From Kaistia defluvii (GTDB lineage: Bacteria; Pseudomonadota; Alphaproteobacteria; Rhizobiales; Kaistiaceae): a DNA stretch of 64,000 nt. The first letter of the stretch is position 1; each line of letters opens with the position of its first letter. The DNA lies in contig NZ_JBEPSM010000006.1 of the NCBI RefSeq assembly GCF_040548815.1, forward strand, positions 1 to 64,000. Reading direction: 5' to 3'. The notes below the pieces were generated by a model that saw only the letters and a list, made by a program, of their open reading frames with translations, was not told the DNA's origin and ran no database searches. Position numbers and translations under genes: made by a program. Shown piece by piece: positions 33,544 to 42,587 of the stretch.

Positions 33544-33948
33544 TCAATCTTCGTCGTCATTTGGAAAATTCTCGCCTTCGTCTCCGGAGGAGGCGGAATG
33601 GAACGCATCGAGCACCCGCCGATCGCGTTTTGTCGGCCGCGGACCGCCCCGGATAACCGGTTCCGTTAGGATCGCCGGCGGCGTCAGATCCTCGTAAAGG
33701 CGCTGCGCCTCGGGGGCGGGACCCCGGCGCGTGCCGGGGTCGAGGATCTTGACGACGCGGATCTGCCGCTCCAGCGAGAGGGTCAGAACGTCGCCGGGCC
33801 GCACCAGGCGGCTCGACGCGTCGATCTTGTTGCGGTTGACCCGGACCTTGCCGCCCATCACCAGCTTCTGGGCGATCGAGCGGCTTTTTGCGAAGCGGGC
33901 AAACCAGAGCCATTTGTCGATACGCTGGCGTCCGGTTTCCTCGCTCAT
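33544..33948 (-). CDS. S4-domain RNA-binding protein (HslR-like)
   Basis: A 134-residue basic protein. The S4 domain spans residues about 8-70: QRIDKWLWFARFAKSRSIAQ then GGKVRVNRNKIDASSRLVRP. That pattern is typical of the HslR/Hsp15 heat-shock family, which binds stalled ribosomal subunits. The C-terminus is less conserved and ends in acidic residues (NDDED). It lies 18 bp after the helicase gene and is likely in one operon with it. Confidence 0.88.
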   Translation of the reverse strand: MSEETGRQRIDKWLWFARFAKSRSIAQKLVMGGKVRVNRNKIDASSRLVRPGDVLTLSLERQIRVVKILDPGTRRGPAPEAQRLYEDLTPPAILTEPVIRGGPRPTKRDRRVLDAFHSASSGDEGENFPNDDED

Positions 33949-33966
33949 CGCCGCTCCGCGTCTCGC

Positions 33967-36900
33967 TTAGCCACCGCGCTTCTTGGCTTCGAGGTCGGCC
34001 TTGAGAGCCGCCAGGGCCGCGAAGGGCGAATTCGGATCGATCGGACGCTCGCGCCGGGGTTCCTCGCGGCGCGGCTGCGGCGCGTTCTGGCCCTGGCGAT
34101 GATCGCCGCCCTTGTTGCGGTGGTCGTTGCCCGGACGGTCGTTGCGACGGCCCTCGCGCTCGCCCTGCGGACGATCGCCGGCGCCGCGCTCGGGACGCGG
34201 ACCGCGCGGCTGCTGGGGGCGGCCACCCTGGCGGCGTGCGTCGCGTTCGCCCTCAGCCTGACGGCCACGGCCGTCGCGGCCTTCCGGCTTCGCCTCGCCG
34301 ACAGCGCCTTCGGCCGGCGCCGATGCGCCATGGTTGGGGCGACGGTCGCGGCGGTTGTCGCGCTGCTGCGGACGGCGATCGAAACGGCCGGGACGCCAGA
34401 CGTCGATCATTTCCGGCTCGGCCGGGGCGGCGGCTTCGGCTTCCGCCGGCTCGCCATCGCTGGTCTCGAGCGACGGTGCCTCGACGACCGGGGTCGTGTC
34501 GGTCTCGCTGCTTTCGGTGACGGTTTCCTCGGTCGTCGTCTCGGTCACGACGGTTTCCACCGCCTCTTCCGAAGCGACGGTCTCGGCAGCGGGTGCCTCG
34601 GCCTCGGCGGGAGCGTCGGTCGCCGTCTCGGTGACGGTTTCCGTCGTCTCTTCCGAAACGGCGGTCACGGCCGGCGCTGCTTCCGCGACCGGGGCCTTGG
34701 GCGGCGCCGGGCGGCGGTCGAGACGATAGCCGAGCGACTTCAGCACGCCGGCAAAATCTTCGCCGGAGCAGCCCAGAAGCGAGGTCATCGACACGGTGAT
34801 GGTGAAGCCATTGCCGTCGACGGCGCCTTCCGGCGGCACCAGATTGTCCGAGGTCGGCTTCCAGGCGATCAGCGGACGGATGATGTCGGCCAGACGCTCG
34901 AGGATGTCGATGCGCACGGCGCGGTTACCGGCGATGCGATAGCCGACGACCTTGTAGAGCGGCCGGGCGAAGGTCGGGTCGACCGGCACCGTGGTGCGGC
35001 CGGTTGCCGAAAGCTGCGGCAGCTCCGCCAGGCCCGGTGCGTCGAGGCCGTGGTTCTTCAGCGCCCAGAGCATGGCGTTCAGCGCGCTCGGGGCGGGCTT
35101 CAGCAGGGCCGGGACGTAGATGTGATAGGCGCCGAAGCGCACGCCCAGCTTGCGCAGGCCCGAGCGGGCCTCCTGGTCGAGCGCCTTGATCTCCTCGGCG
35201 ATCTCCGAGCGCTCCAGCACGCCCTGGCCTTCGACGATGCGGAAGGCGATGCCGCGGGCGGGCGCCGAAAGCTCGACGCCGGCCAGAAGCTCGAACAGCG
35301 GCTTCAGCAGCGTCTCGATATGGCTCTTCAGCCAGATGTCGACGCGGTCCTGCACGCGCTCGCGGGCCGGGCCCGTCAGGCCTTCATCCGCCAGCAGGAT
35401 CAGGCGCGGGCGCAGGGCGTCGTCGGTTGCGACGATCCTTGCCACCGGCGCGCCGAGCCAGCGTAGCGTACCGTCGGTCGACAGCACGAATTCGGGATTG
35501 GGCGCGTTGCCGATTTTCTGGGCACGGCGTTCGATTTCGCCGGCAAGCGCCTTCTGGGCAATCGCCCCGATCGCTTTGGCGTCCGGTCCGTCGGCCTGGG
35601 GATCTGGCGTGAAGCGGAAACCCTGCAGGCTTCCGACATGCTGTCCCTCGACCAGCACATCGCCGGAGGTCGTGATTTCTGCTTCGAGCATGGCGTTTTC
35701 TCTGAGCCGCTTCATCAGTACACTTGTGCGCCGATCCACGAAACGCTGAGTGAGCCTTTCGTGGAGCGCATCGGAAAGACGATCCTCTATAGCGCGCGTG
35801 CGCTCCTGCCAATGGCGAGGATCCTTAAGCCAGTTAGGCCGGTTTGCCGCAAAGGTCCATGTCCGAATGTGCGCAATGCGGTTGGCGAGCGTATCGATAT
35901 CGCCATCTGTGCGATCTGCAAAGGCGACCTGACGCTGAAACCAGTCGTCCGGGACCGCGCCGTCGCGGGCGACGAAGGTGAAAATATCGCCGACCAGCTC
36001 GGCATGATTAGCCGGTGCAATGCGTCGATAATCAGGCGTCTGGCAAATATCCCAGAGCAGTTCGAGCCGCTCGCGACGATCGGCCAGCCCCCGGATGCCC
36101 GGATCCCGGGCAAGGATTTCCAGCACCGTGACGTCCTCGGAGGGCGGCGCCTTGGACAGGCCCTCATGGCCCGGAGGACGGTCCAGACTGGCGCGAAGCG
36201 TATCGATCGAGCGGAAATCGAGCGCACGATTGCGCCATTGCAGCGTGCGCACCGACATGAAGTGGTGGCTTTCGAGCGCCTCGATCAGCTCGTCCTCGAA
36301 GGGATCGACCTGGCCGGTGACGCCGAAGGTGCCGTCGCGCGTGTGGCGTCCGGCGCGGCCGGCGATCTGGCCGAGCTCGGCCGCCGTCAGCCGGCGATAC
36401 TGGAAGCCGTCGAACTTGCGCTCCTGCGCGAAGGCGACATGGTCGACGTCGAGATTGAGGCCCATGCCGATCGCATCGGTGGCGACGAGAAAATCGACAT
36501 CGCCCGACTGATAAAGTTCGACCTGGGCGTTTCGGGTGCGCGGGCTCAGCGATCCGAGAACCACTGCGGCGCCACCGCGTTGCCGGCGAATCAGTTCGGC
36601 GACCGCATAAACCTCGTCGGCCGAGAAGGCGACGACGGCCGAACGGCGGGGCAGGCGGGTGATCTTCTTCGAGCCGGCATAGGTCAGCATCGACATGCGC
36701 GGGCGGGTGACGATCTCGATGCCCGGCAGAAGCTTTTCCAGGATGCCGCGCATGGTGGCGGCGCCCAGCAGCAGCGTCTCGTCGCGGCCGCGCAGGTTCA
36801 GCAGCCGATCGGTGAAGACATGGCCGCGATCGAGATCGGCGGCGAGCTGGATTTCGTCGATGGCGACGAAGGAAACGTCGGTATGCGAGGGCAGGGCCTC

Positions 36901-37167
36901 GACCGTGCAGACACGAAAGCGCGGATTGGGCGGGACGATCTTTTCCTCGCCCGTGATCAGCGCCACCGATTCCGCGCCGACCCGGGCCACGATCCGGCCA
37001 TAGACCTCGCGCGCCAGCAGGCGCAGCGGCAGGCCGATGATTCCCGAGGAATGCGCGAGCATCCGCTCGATCGCCAGATGGGTCTTGCCGGTATTGGTGG
37101 GCCCCAGAACGGCAGTGACATTGCGCCCGCCCGCTCCGGCGCCTGGTGGTCTCGTCCGTTCATTCAT
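33967..37167 (-). CDS. Suv3-like DExH RNA helicase with long disordered tail
   Basis: A 1066-residue protein. Walker A is GPTNTGKTH (residues 22-30), motif II DEIQ (104-107), and motif VI QIAGRAGRHTRDG is near residue 270. The order and spacing match mitochondrial SUV3-type helicases, which unwind RNA for decay. A Suv3-type C-terminal domain follows the core. The last 240 or so residues are low in complexity: first a Thr/Glu/Val-rich stretch (ETVTETATDAPAEAEAPA), then an Arg/Gly/Gln-rich stretch (RPQQRDNRRDRRPNHG) that probably binds RNA. The ribosome site is weak. Genes for the S4 protein, FdxA and CarD follow on the same strand. Confidence 0.9.
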   Translation of the reverse strand: MNERTRPPGAGAGGRNVTAVLGPTNTGKTHLAIERMLAHSSGIIGLPLRLLAREVYGRIVARVGAESVALITGEEKIVPPNPRFRVCTVEALPSHTDVSFVAIDEIQLAADLDRGHVFTDRLLNLRGRDETLLLGAATMRGILEKLLPGIEIVTRPRMSMLTYAGSKKITRLPRRSAVVAFSADEVYAVAELIRRQRGGAAVVLGSLSPRTRNAQVELYQSGDVDFLVATDAIGMGLNLDVDHVAFAQERKFDGFQYRRLTAAELGQIAGRAGRHTRDGTFGVTGQVDPFEDELIEALESHHFMSVRTLQWRNRALDFRSIDTLRASLDRPPGHEGLSKAPPSEDVTVLEILARDPGIRGLADRRERLELLWDICQTPDYRRIAPANHAELVGDIFTFVARDGAVPDDWFQRQVAFADRTDGDIDTLANRIAHIRTWTFAANRPNWLKDPRHWQERTRAIEDRLSDALHERLTQRFVDRRTSVLMKRLRENAMLEAEITTSGDVLVEGQHVGSLQGFRFTPDPQADGPDAKAIGAIAQKALAGEIERRAQKIGNAPNPEFVLSTDGTLRWLGAPVARIVATDDALRPRLILLADEGLTGPARERVQDRVDIWLKSHIETLLKPLFELLAGVELSAPARGIAFRIVEGQGVLERSEIAEEIKALDQEARSGLRKLGVRFGAYHIYVPALLKPAPSALNAMLWALKNHGLDAPGLAELPQLSATGRTTVPVDPTFARPLYKVVGYRIAGNRAVRIDILERLADIIRPLIAWKPTSDNLVPPEGAVDGNGFTITVSMTSLLGCSGEDFAGVLKSLGYRLDRRPAPPKAPVAEAAPAVTAVSEETTETVTETATDAPAEAEAPAAETVASEEAVETVVTETTTEETVTESSETDTTPVVEAPSLETSDGEPAEAEAAAPAEPEMIDVWRPGRFDRRPQQRDNRRDRRPNHGASAPAEGAVGEAKPEGRDGRGRQAEGERDARRQGGRPQQPRGPRPERGAGDRPQGEREGRRNDRPGNDHRNKGGDHRQGQNAPQPRREEPRRERPIDPNSPFAALAALKADLEAKKRGG

Positions 37168-37793
37168 ATCGCGGGCAGTCTCACTTCCAGATCAACGCTA
37201 CCGAGCATGCCCCTGTATCATGTCGAAACAGAGAAGCGCTTTCAGGCCGGGCCGCGAGCGGCGCCGGTTAAGTTCTAGAACCTTACTGGAACAAACGAGG
37301 TCCGAATCGCTGACTCCCCGGAAATCGCGTTCTGTTCACCACCATATATGTGCCGCTCCAACGCCGGCGCACGAAATAGTGCCGCAGGTTTGCCCCGAAA
37401 GGCCGCAAAAGGCCTTGCGTCGTTAACGTTTGCCGGTCCGGGCGGTCGCAGCGTGGTTAGCGGGAGATGAATTGGGTCCAGGCTGCCGGGCCCAGTGGCG
37501 TTAAGGACTCGACCGAATCCGGAACGGAGCATGGACGAATCGCTGGCGAATCGCCGTTCCGGATTCGTGCCGGCTAGCGATGGTGTCGCGCTTGGGTCCG
37601 GGCACCATGGGCAGGGTGCGCTGTCGGCAGGCGTCTGGATGGTGTCCGCGGGATCTCGGCTTCCCGGCGGGCGCGCGTTAACGGGTGGCAGGCGGGGTGT
37701 CGCAATTCGGGACAGGCGGCATGGGGGGCCGGTCGGGCGGACGATATCGATCGTGACAGCGCGATGGCATTGGAGCGGGTTGCGGGAAGGAAG

Positions 37794-37978
37794 CCCCTCA
37801 CCCCAACCCTCTCCCGCAAGCGGGCGAGGGGGCTCGCCCGCGCCCGTGGCCGTCGCAGGCTCCCGGCGCCCGTGGCTGTCGCAGGCTCCCTGCGTCTATG
37901 GCTGTCGCCTCGCCCTCGATGAAGACCGCCGGCCCAAAAGCCCTCGCCCGCTTGCGGGAGAGGGTGGGGTGAGGGTCT
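37794..37978. repeat. Inverted pair of CCCTCACCCCAACC-type repeats
   Basis: One arm (37794-37830) reads CCCTCACCCCAACCCTCTCC then CGCAAGCGGGCGAGGG. The opposing arm (37941-37978) reads CCCTCGCCCGCTTGCGGGAG then AGGGTGGGGTGAGGG. The two arms are near perfect inverted copies. Between them are short direct repeats (GGCTCGCCCGCGCCCGTGG-like and TGGCTGTCGCAGGCTCCC-like). The same family recurs at 53514-53703. Confidence 0.85.
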
Positions 37979-38009
37979 TACTTGGGGCGGGCTGACGCGG
38001 AGGCGTTGT

Positions 38010-38052
38010 GCGTCCTTCGAGACGGCCCTTCGGGCCTCCTCAGGATGTTGAG
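38010..38052. repeat. CGTCCTTCGAGACGG-type dispersed repeat
   Basis: CGTCCTTCGAGACGGCCCTT then CGGGCCTCCTCAGGATGTTG, the same family as 30339-30484 and 22640-22925. Confidence 0.8.
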
Positions 38053-38292
38053 ATGGGAGATTGGGCCACAAGGCCGAGTGTCGAGGGAACTCGACCTTAA
38101 CGCTCGGCTGCTGGGGGGGGCGGCAAAACAGAGGCAGAGACGAAACCCAACCCAAACGGACCCTGTCCCCAAGGGGCTCCTTTGCCCAACAGCAAAATTC
38201 TCAACAGGCTGACCGGGCCTCATCACGACTCGTGTCGGCTACTGAGAGGCAGACGCTCCTCAGATCGCACGATCGTAACGACCCACACCGGT

Positions 38293-38390
38293 GTCATCCC
38301 GGCCGGAGATCAGCGATCCTTTTAACTGGGATTGGGAAGCGCAGCGCCCGAGGCTTCGGATGCATGGGTTCCCGCTTTCGCGGGAATGAC
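38293..38390. repeat. GTCATCCC-type composite palindromic repeat
   Basis: Starts GTCATCCCGGCCGGAGATC and ends GGGTTCCCGCTTTCGCGGGA then ATGAC, a relative of the elements at 14115, 30548, 30796 and 53722. Confidence 0.8.
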
Positions 38391-38474
38391 GGCGAGCGAG
38401 TGGAGAACGCCGCGCTTACGGTGCGAAAATCGGAGCGATCGAAGCCCGCACCGGACCTCGCGCCGGACCGCCGG

Positions 38475-39332
38475 CTATTCCGCCGCGGCGCGCCGTGTCT
38501 CGGCTTCGCCGACGAAGCGTGAGGCATGGATGGTCAGCATGCCGACCTCGGTGCCGATCTGCATCCGGAAGGGCATCATCACGCCGAGGCTCTCGACCGG
38601 GGCCAGCCAGACTTCGAGCGCCTTGTTGTTTTCCATATATTCGATCGCTTCGCGCGTCGGCCTGTGGCCGGCGACCGGGACGTAACGGGCGCCGCAGACG
38701 ACGACCGAGCCCTTGTAGGAGCCGTTCTGGCCGTCCACCTCGGCGGTGCCCTTATAGTAGAGCTTGACGTCGAAGCGCTGCCAGCCGTCGAACACGGGAA
38801 CCGTGCGGTTGCAGGCCGCCGCGAGGTTGCCCTTGACCATCGGCACGATCATCGCGCTCAGCGGGTCGAAGATGTTGCGCTTGTGCTGCGGCAGCAGGGG
38901 AACGCGGTCCGCCTTCTTGGCCAGCGGCGGCATGGCGGCGACATTGACGATGGTGCCGCTGTTCATCTGCATCGATACGGTAGAGTTTCGGCGGCCGTTC
39001 TCGCTGGTGTCGAGCATGTAGGCGGCGGGCAGGACGCGCGAGCCGACGATGCGGCCGCTGCTCTTCAGGAAACCCTTGCCGTCGGAGACGAAGCGGCTGA
39101 CGCCGCTGGTCGAACCGCGCGCCGTGATCGTGTAGCCCTTGTCGTCGAAAACCGTATCGAGCGCGAAACGGCCGATGGTCAGCCCGCCGAGCAGGATGTT
39201 ATATTCCGCGTCGACCTTGCCGGCCTGCTGCTGCGCGGGCGCGGCGACAGCCGACGGCGCAACCGACGCCACGGGTGCGGCGGCCACGAGGAGCGGCAGG
39301 ACAAGGGCACGGAAGAGGCGGAGCGATTGCAT
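38475..39332 (-). CDS. DUF3108 exported protein
   Basis: I choose ATG 39332 (285 residues); an alternative TTG at 39362 would add ten residues. A signal peptide ends about AVA, so the protein is periplasmic. The pattern AEYNILLGGLTIGRFALDTV and later GDGWQRFDV-like strands match DUF3108, a beta-rich periplasmic domain of unknown role. It is divergent from rpmB with about 257 bp between. Confidence 0.82.
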   Translation of the reverse strand: MQSLRLFRALVLPLLVAAAPVASVAPSAVAAPAQQQAGKVDAEYNILLGGLTIGRFALDTVFDDKGYTITARGSTSGVSRFVSDGKGFLKSSGRIVGSRVLPAAYMLDTSENGRRNSTVSMQMNSGTIVNVAAMPPLAKKADRVPLLPQHKRNIFDPLSAMIVPMVKGNLAAACNRTVPVFDGWQRFDVKLYYKGTAEVDGQNGSYKGSVVVCGARYVPVAGHRPTREAIEYMENNKALEVWLAPVESLGVMMPFRMQIGTEVGMLTIHASRFVGEAETRRAAAE

Positions 39333-39589
39333 GGGAATTGTTCCGTCGGAGGAGCGGCCCAAAGCCGGTTCTCATCCCTGAGTCCGGCTTCGGCTTCGTG
39401 GTCGTGATGATGCCCCCAAATCACTTCGCGCGATTCTAGGTGATTTGCACCGTCTTCGTCACTAGGGATTGCGCGCTGAATGCTTGACGACCGAAGCTTC
39501 GGCCACTATGAGAAGGCCCACTTTCCGATACCCCTGTCGCGATGGATGCCGAGCCCGGCGCGTTGCGGCGGAAAAGAAGGATTTCTGTT

Positions 39590-39895
39590 ATGTCCCGTGT
39601 CTGCGAGTTGACCGGCAAGGCCGTCATGACCGGCAACACCGTCAGCCATGCCAACAACAGGGCGCGTCGTCGCTACCTGCCGAACCTCGTCAACGTGACG
39701 CTGATCAGCGACGCGCTCGGCCGCAGCTTCAAGCTGCGCGTTTCGGCTTACGGCCTGCGCTCGGTCGAGCACCGCGGCGGTCTCGACGCGTTCCTGGCCA
39801 AGGCCAGCGCCAGCGAGCTGTCCGATCGCGCCCTGACGCTCAAGCGCGCCATCGCGAAGAAGACCACCGAGCAGGATAGCGTCGCAGCCGCCTGA
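39590..39895 (+). CDS. rpmB: 50S ribosomal protein L28
   Basis: ATG 39590 (101 residues), with AAGAAGG upstream. [20 protein letters not shown], then [16 protein letters not shown], is the L28 signature. The product is somewhat longer than the 78 residues of Escherichia coli L28, as is normal in alphaproteobacteria. It is followed after 8 bp by the yhhQ gene. Confidence 0.96.
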   Translation: MSRVCELTGKAVMTGNTVSHANNRARRRYLPNLVNVTLISDALGRSFKLRVSAYGLRSVEHRGGLDAFLAKASASELSDRALTLKRAIAKKTTEQDSVAAA

Positions 39896-39903
39896 GGCCT
39901 CCG

Positions 39904-40542
39904 ATGATCAAGCCGGGTCACATCATTGCGGCCGCCTTCATGGCGGCCGTTGTCGTTCTGTCGAATATCCTCGTCCAGTATCCGGTCGAGGCTATGGTCG
40001 GCCGGCTGGCGCTTGCCGATCTGCTGACCTGGGGCGCGTTCACCTATCCGTTCGCCTTCTTCGTCAGCGACCTGACCAACCGCCGCTACGGCCCGCGCGT
40101 CGCGCGGATCGTCGTGCTGGTCGGCTTCGTTTGCGCCGTCCTCGTGTCGTTCAAGCTGGCGACGCCGCGTCTCGCGATCGCCTCGGGCACCGCCTATCTG
40201 TTCGGCCAGCTGCTGGATATCAGCCTGTTTGCCCGGCTGCGCCGTCAGGCCTGGTGGCGTGCCCCGCTGGCGGCATCCGTCGTCGGCTCGGTGGTCGACA
40301 CCGCGATCTTCTTCACGCTCGCCTTCGCCCCATTTGCGGCCTTCCTGGGCCCCAACGATTCCTTCGCGCTCGAATCGGCGCCGCTGCTTGGCGTGTTGTC
40401 GGTCGCGAGCGCGCGCTGGATGTCGTGGGCGCTGGGCGACCTGACGGTGAAGCTTTGCGCGGCGCTGCTGCTGCTCGCGCCCTACCGGGCGCTGATGCGC
40501 TTCGTGCTGTCCTGGCCCGAGGCGCAGCGCAGCCCGGCCTGA
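39904..40542 (+). CDS. yhhQ: YhhQ-type queuosine precursor transporter
   Basis: A 212-residue inner-membrane protein with about six membrane segments. It belongs to the VUT family; motif AFTYPFAFFVSDLTNRRYGP (residues about 45-64) and the later SVVGSVVDTAIFFTLAF are typical. Members import preQ0/preQ1 for tRNA queuosine. It is tightly linked to rpmB, and a terminator follows 24 bp after its stop. No preQ1 riboswitch is visible. Confidence 0.88.
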   Translation: MIKPGHIIAAAFMAAVVVLSNILVQYPVEAMVGRLALADLLTWGAFTYPFAFFVSDLTNRRYGPRVARIVVLVGFVCAVLVSFKLATPRLAIASGTAYLFGQLLDISLFARLRRQAWWRAPLAASVVGSVVDTAIFFTLAFAPFAAFLGPNDSFALESAPLLGVLSVASARWMSWALGDLTVKLCAALLLLAPYRALMRFVLSWPEAQRSPA

Positions 40543-40566
40543 CCGGCTTCGCCTTACCCATGAAAA

Positions 40567-40592
40567 AGCCCCGCTTCGGCGGGGCTTTTTTT
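40567..40592 (+). terminator. Rho-independent terminator of rpmB-yhhQ
   Basis: AGCCCCGC (40567-40574) pairs with GCGGGGCT (40579-40586) around TTCG, followed by a T-run and preceded by A-run. It separates convergent genes and may serve both strands. Confidence 0.9.
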
Positions 40593-40595
40593 TGT

Positions 40596-41345
40596 TCAGC
40601 GTAGGGTCTGGATGCGGATCTCGCCCTGGTTCAGGAAGCAGGCCTTGTCGAACAGCGCCAGATCCAGCGGGTTGGGCAGGCGTATGTCGCCGAGGTCCGG
40701 CAGCGGCTTGGCCGCGGGATCGTAGGACCGGTCGATCTGGGACAAGAAGACCAGGATCAGACCCTGCTCGCGCGCGAAGGCGCGCAGCGTCCGGACCTGT
40801 GTCATCAGGTCGGGGTTCTGACGCTTCTGGTCGAGCAGTTGCAGGTAGTCGATCACGGCCAGCGTTCCCGGCGGCGCCGTCGCCAGCGCGGCGGCGATAT
40901 GGTCGGCATGGATCGCGTCGGAACTGTCATGCTGGAACAGGTCGCTGGAAAACACCGCCTCAGCGCCGATCGCCCGGAGCCGGTCGGCGATCTCGCGCGC
41001 GGTATATTCCAGCGTGAAGAACACGCTGCGATGCCCTGATTTCATCGCCTCGGCGGCAAGCGCCAGACCCAGAAGCGTCTTGCCCTGGCCGGGCCGTGCG
41101 CCGATCAACACGAGGTCGCCCGGCGTCAGCCGGGCGTACAGTCTCGCCGCGGGCGACGCCGCCTCGGCTCGCGCGACCAGCAGGCTCCAGGCCTCGAACC
41201 CCTCCGCCGTGGCGACGCGGTCGAGCGCCGCGTGCAGCGGGATGTCCTCCCGGCGCGAGAGCAGCCTGGCATTGCGTTTGAGGCGATGGATCGGGGCGGA
41301 TAGAGCTGGCGAAGTGGGCAGCTTGCCGGATGCCGGCAGAGTCAT
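40596..41345 (-). CDS. Stand-alone DnaB-C-type RecA-fold ATPase
   Basis: A 249-residue protein; CAGGAGG lies about eight bases upstream of ATG 41345. Walker A is GARPGQGKTLLGLALA (residues about 82-97). Walker B is LAVIDYLQLLD and motif 3/4 ends in LSQIDR, all as in replicative helicase DnaB's C-terminal domain. The usual N-terminal domain is missing and replaced by about 60 residues that look helical. It probably acts on single-stranded DNA or as a loader-like factor. Neighbours give no hint. Confidence 0.75.
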   Translation of the reverse strand: MTLPASGKLPTSPALSAPIHRLKRNARLLSRREDIPLHAALDRVATAEGFEAWSLLVARAEAASPAARLYARLTPGDLVLIGARPGQGKTLLGLALAAEAMKSGHRSVFFTLEYTAREIADRLRAIGAEAVFSSDLFQHDSSDAIHADHIAAALATAPPGTLAVIDYLQLLDQKRQNPDLMTQVRTLRAFAREQGLILVFLSQIDRSYDPAAKPLPDLGDIRLPNPLDLALFDKACFLNQGEIRIQTLR

Positions 41346-41552
41346 GGTGCAAACCTCCTGGTGCGAGCCAGAACCGCAACCCCTCCTTATGCGTATCGCT
41401 CGAACAGTCGGTTCGAAAATCGTCCGTCGCCCGGCATGCAGATGCTGTCCCGAATGGAGGGGGGAGGCGTGGGCGGCGCCAGAATCAGAGCATAGCGGAT
41501 GGCGTGCCGGCGGAGAATGCCAGACAGGCCGCCTTGCGCGAAAAAGCCGGGA

Positions 41553-42587
41553 TCAGTTGACGGCCGCGCCGGCCCCGCTGCCGGGTCCCTGCCAGATGAA
41601 TTCCAGGATCAGGGTGCGCTGCAGGACGCTCAGATTGTCGTCCGACACCAGCGTGATGCGGGTGCGGCCCGCCTCGTCGGTGGTGACGGCGAGGCCTTCC
41701 ATGTTGTCGATCTGGTTGAGCATGTCGGCCTCCATCGCGATGGGGCCGTCTACCAGCGCGCCGGGGCGGATCGTGTCGCCGGGAATGCGGCGCATCCGCA
41801 TGCCGACGCCGAACGGCATGATCACGCGCCGCTCCAGCAGCAGCAGGTCACCATTCGGCAGGAAGGCGCCGTCGGTGACGTCGAAATCATCCCGGCGCTT
41901 TACCGAGAAGGCGCCGGCCAGCGGCCCGCGCACGATCCAGGAGCGGTGGTTGCCCTTTTTGTCGAGCGAGCGTTCCGAGACCAGCACGGGCGAGCCGGCG
42001 AGCGGGCCGTCGGCGGGCGCCAGCGCGACCATCTCCAGGCCGCTGTTTTTCACCAGCCCGGTCGCCGAGCGCGGCAGCTTGACCGATTCGGGCTTGGCCA
42101 GCGACAGGTCCGGATTGGCGCGATAGAGGCGGAGATCGTTGGTCTGCTCGAACGAGACATAGGCCGCCTCGCGGCCGTCGATCGTCGTCAGCCGCAGGCC
42201 CTCGGCGTCGGCATTGCGCTTGACGCCGAGCGGCTTGCCCTTGCTGTTCAGCATCGGCGCCCATTCGGCGTCGGCAATCCCGACCAGCCTGCCGCCCTCG
42301 CGCACCAGCGTGCCGCGAAACCAGTAGCCGGTGTCGGAGATGGCGACGAAGCTCTGGCCGTCCGGCCTGAAATCGATGCCGGACAGGCCGCCAAAAGCGC
42401 GGTTGGTCGAGTTCAGCGTCAGCCCGCCGGCGAATTCGAATTCCCCGAAGCGGGCCTGGTTGCGGCCGATCAGGAAGTTCTCGATCCGCGTCGTGCGGGT
42501 CGGCTCCGGCGCGAAGCCGGCGGCCAGTGCGATGCCGGCCGACCCGGCCAGGATCATCGCACAGAGGGCCGCCAGCGCCCGCTTCAT
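41553..42587 (-). CDS. Phytase-like esterase domain protein, coupled to cobT
   Basis: A 344-residue protein with a signal peptide ending ALAAG, so it is periplasmic. The domain ([20 protein letters not shown], then [11 protein letters not shown], and [16 protein letters not shown]) matches the Pfam esterase-like activity of phytase family, a beta-propeller-like fold. Its ATG overlaps the cobT stop by four bases. The neighbour gives no clear functional link, as cobT acts in the cytoplasm. Confidence 0.82.
   Translation of the reverse strand: MKRALAALCAMILAGSAGIALAAGFAPEPTRTTRIENFLIGRNQARFGEFEFAGGLTLNSTNRAFGGLSGIDFRPDGQSFVAISDTGYWFRGTLVREGGRLVGIADAEWAPMLNSKGKPLGVKRNADAEGLRLTTIDGREAAYVSFEQTNDLRLYRANPDLSLAKPESVKLPRSATGLVKNSGLEMVALAPADGPLAGSPVLVSERSLDKKGNHRSWIVRGPLAGAFSVKRRDDFDVTDGAFLPNGDLLLLERRVIMPFGVGMRMRRIPGDTIRPGALVDGPIAMEADMLNQIDNMEGLAVTTDEAGRTRITLVSDDNLSVLQRTLILEFIWQGPGSGAGAAVN

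Larger units (their letters stand above)
37168..38474. other. 1.3-kb gene-free region
   Basis: I see no supported gene. Frames here are Arg/Pro-rich and lack ribosome sites. The right two thirds is filled with three kinds of dispersed repeat (listed separately). The left part (37168-37790) has the helicase promoter and no obvious structure. No tRNA, small RNA or mobile element fold was recognised. Confidence 0.55.

Noticed and set aside
37275..37532. Short minus-strand gene upstream of the helicase
   Set aside because: No ribosome site and no recognisable sequence. The frame is in a gap filled with non-coding features.
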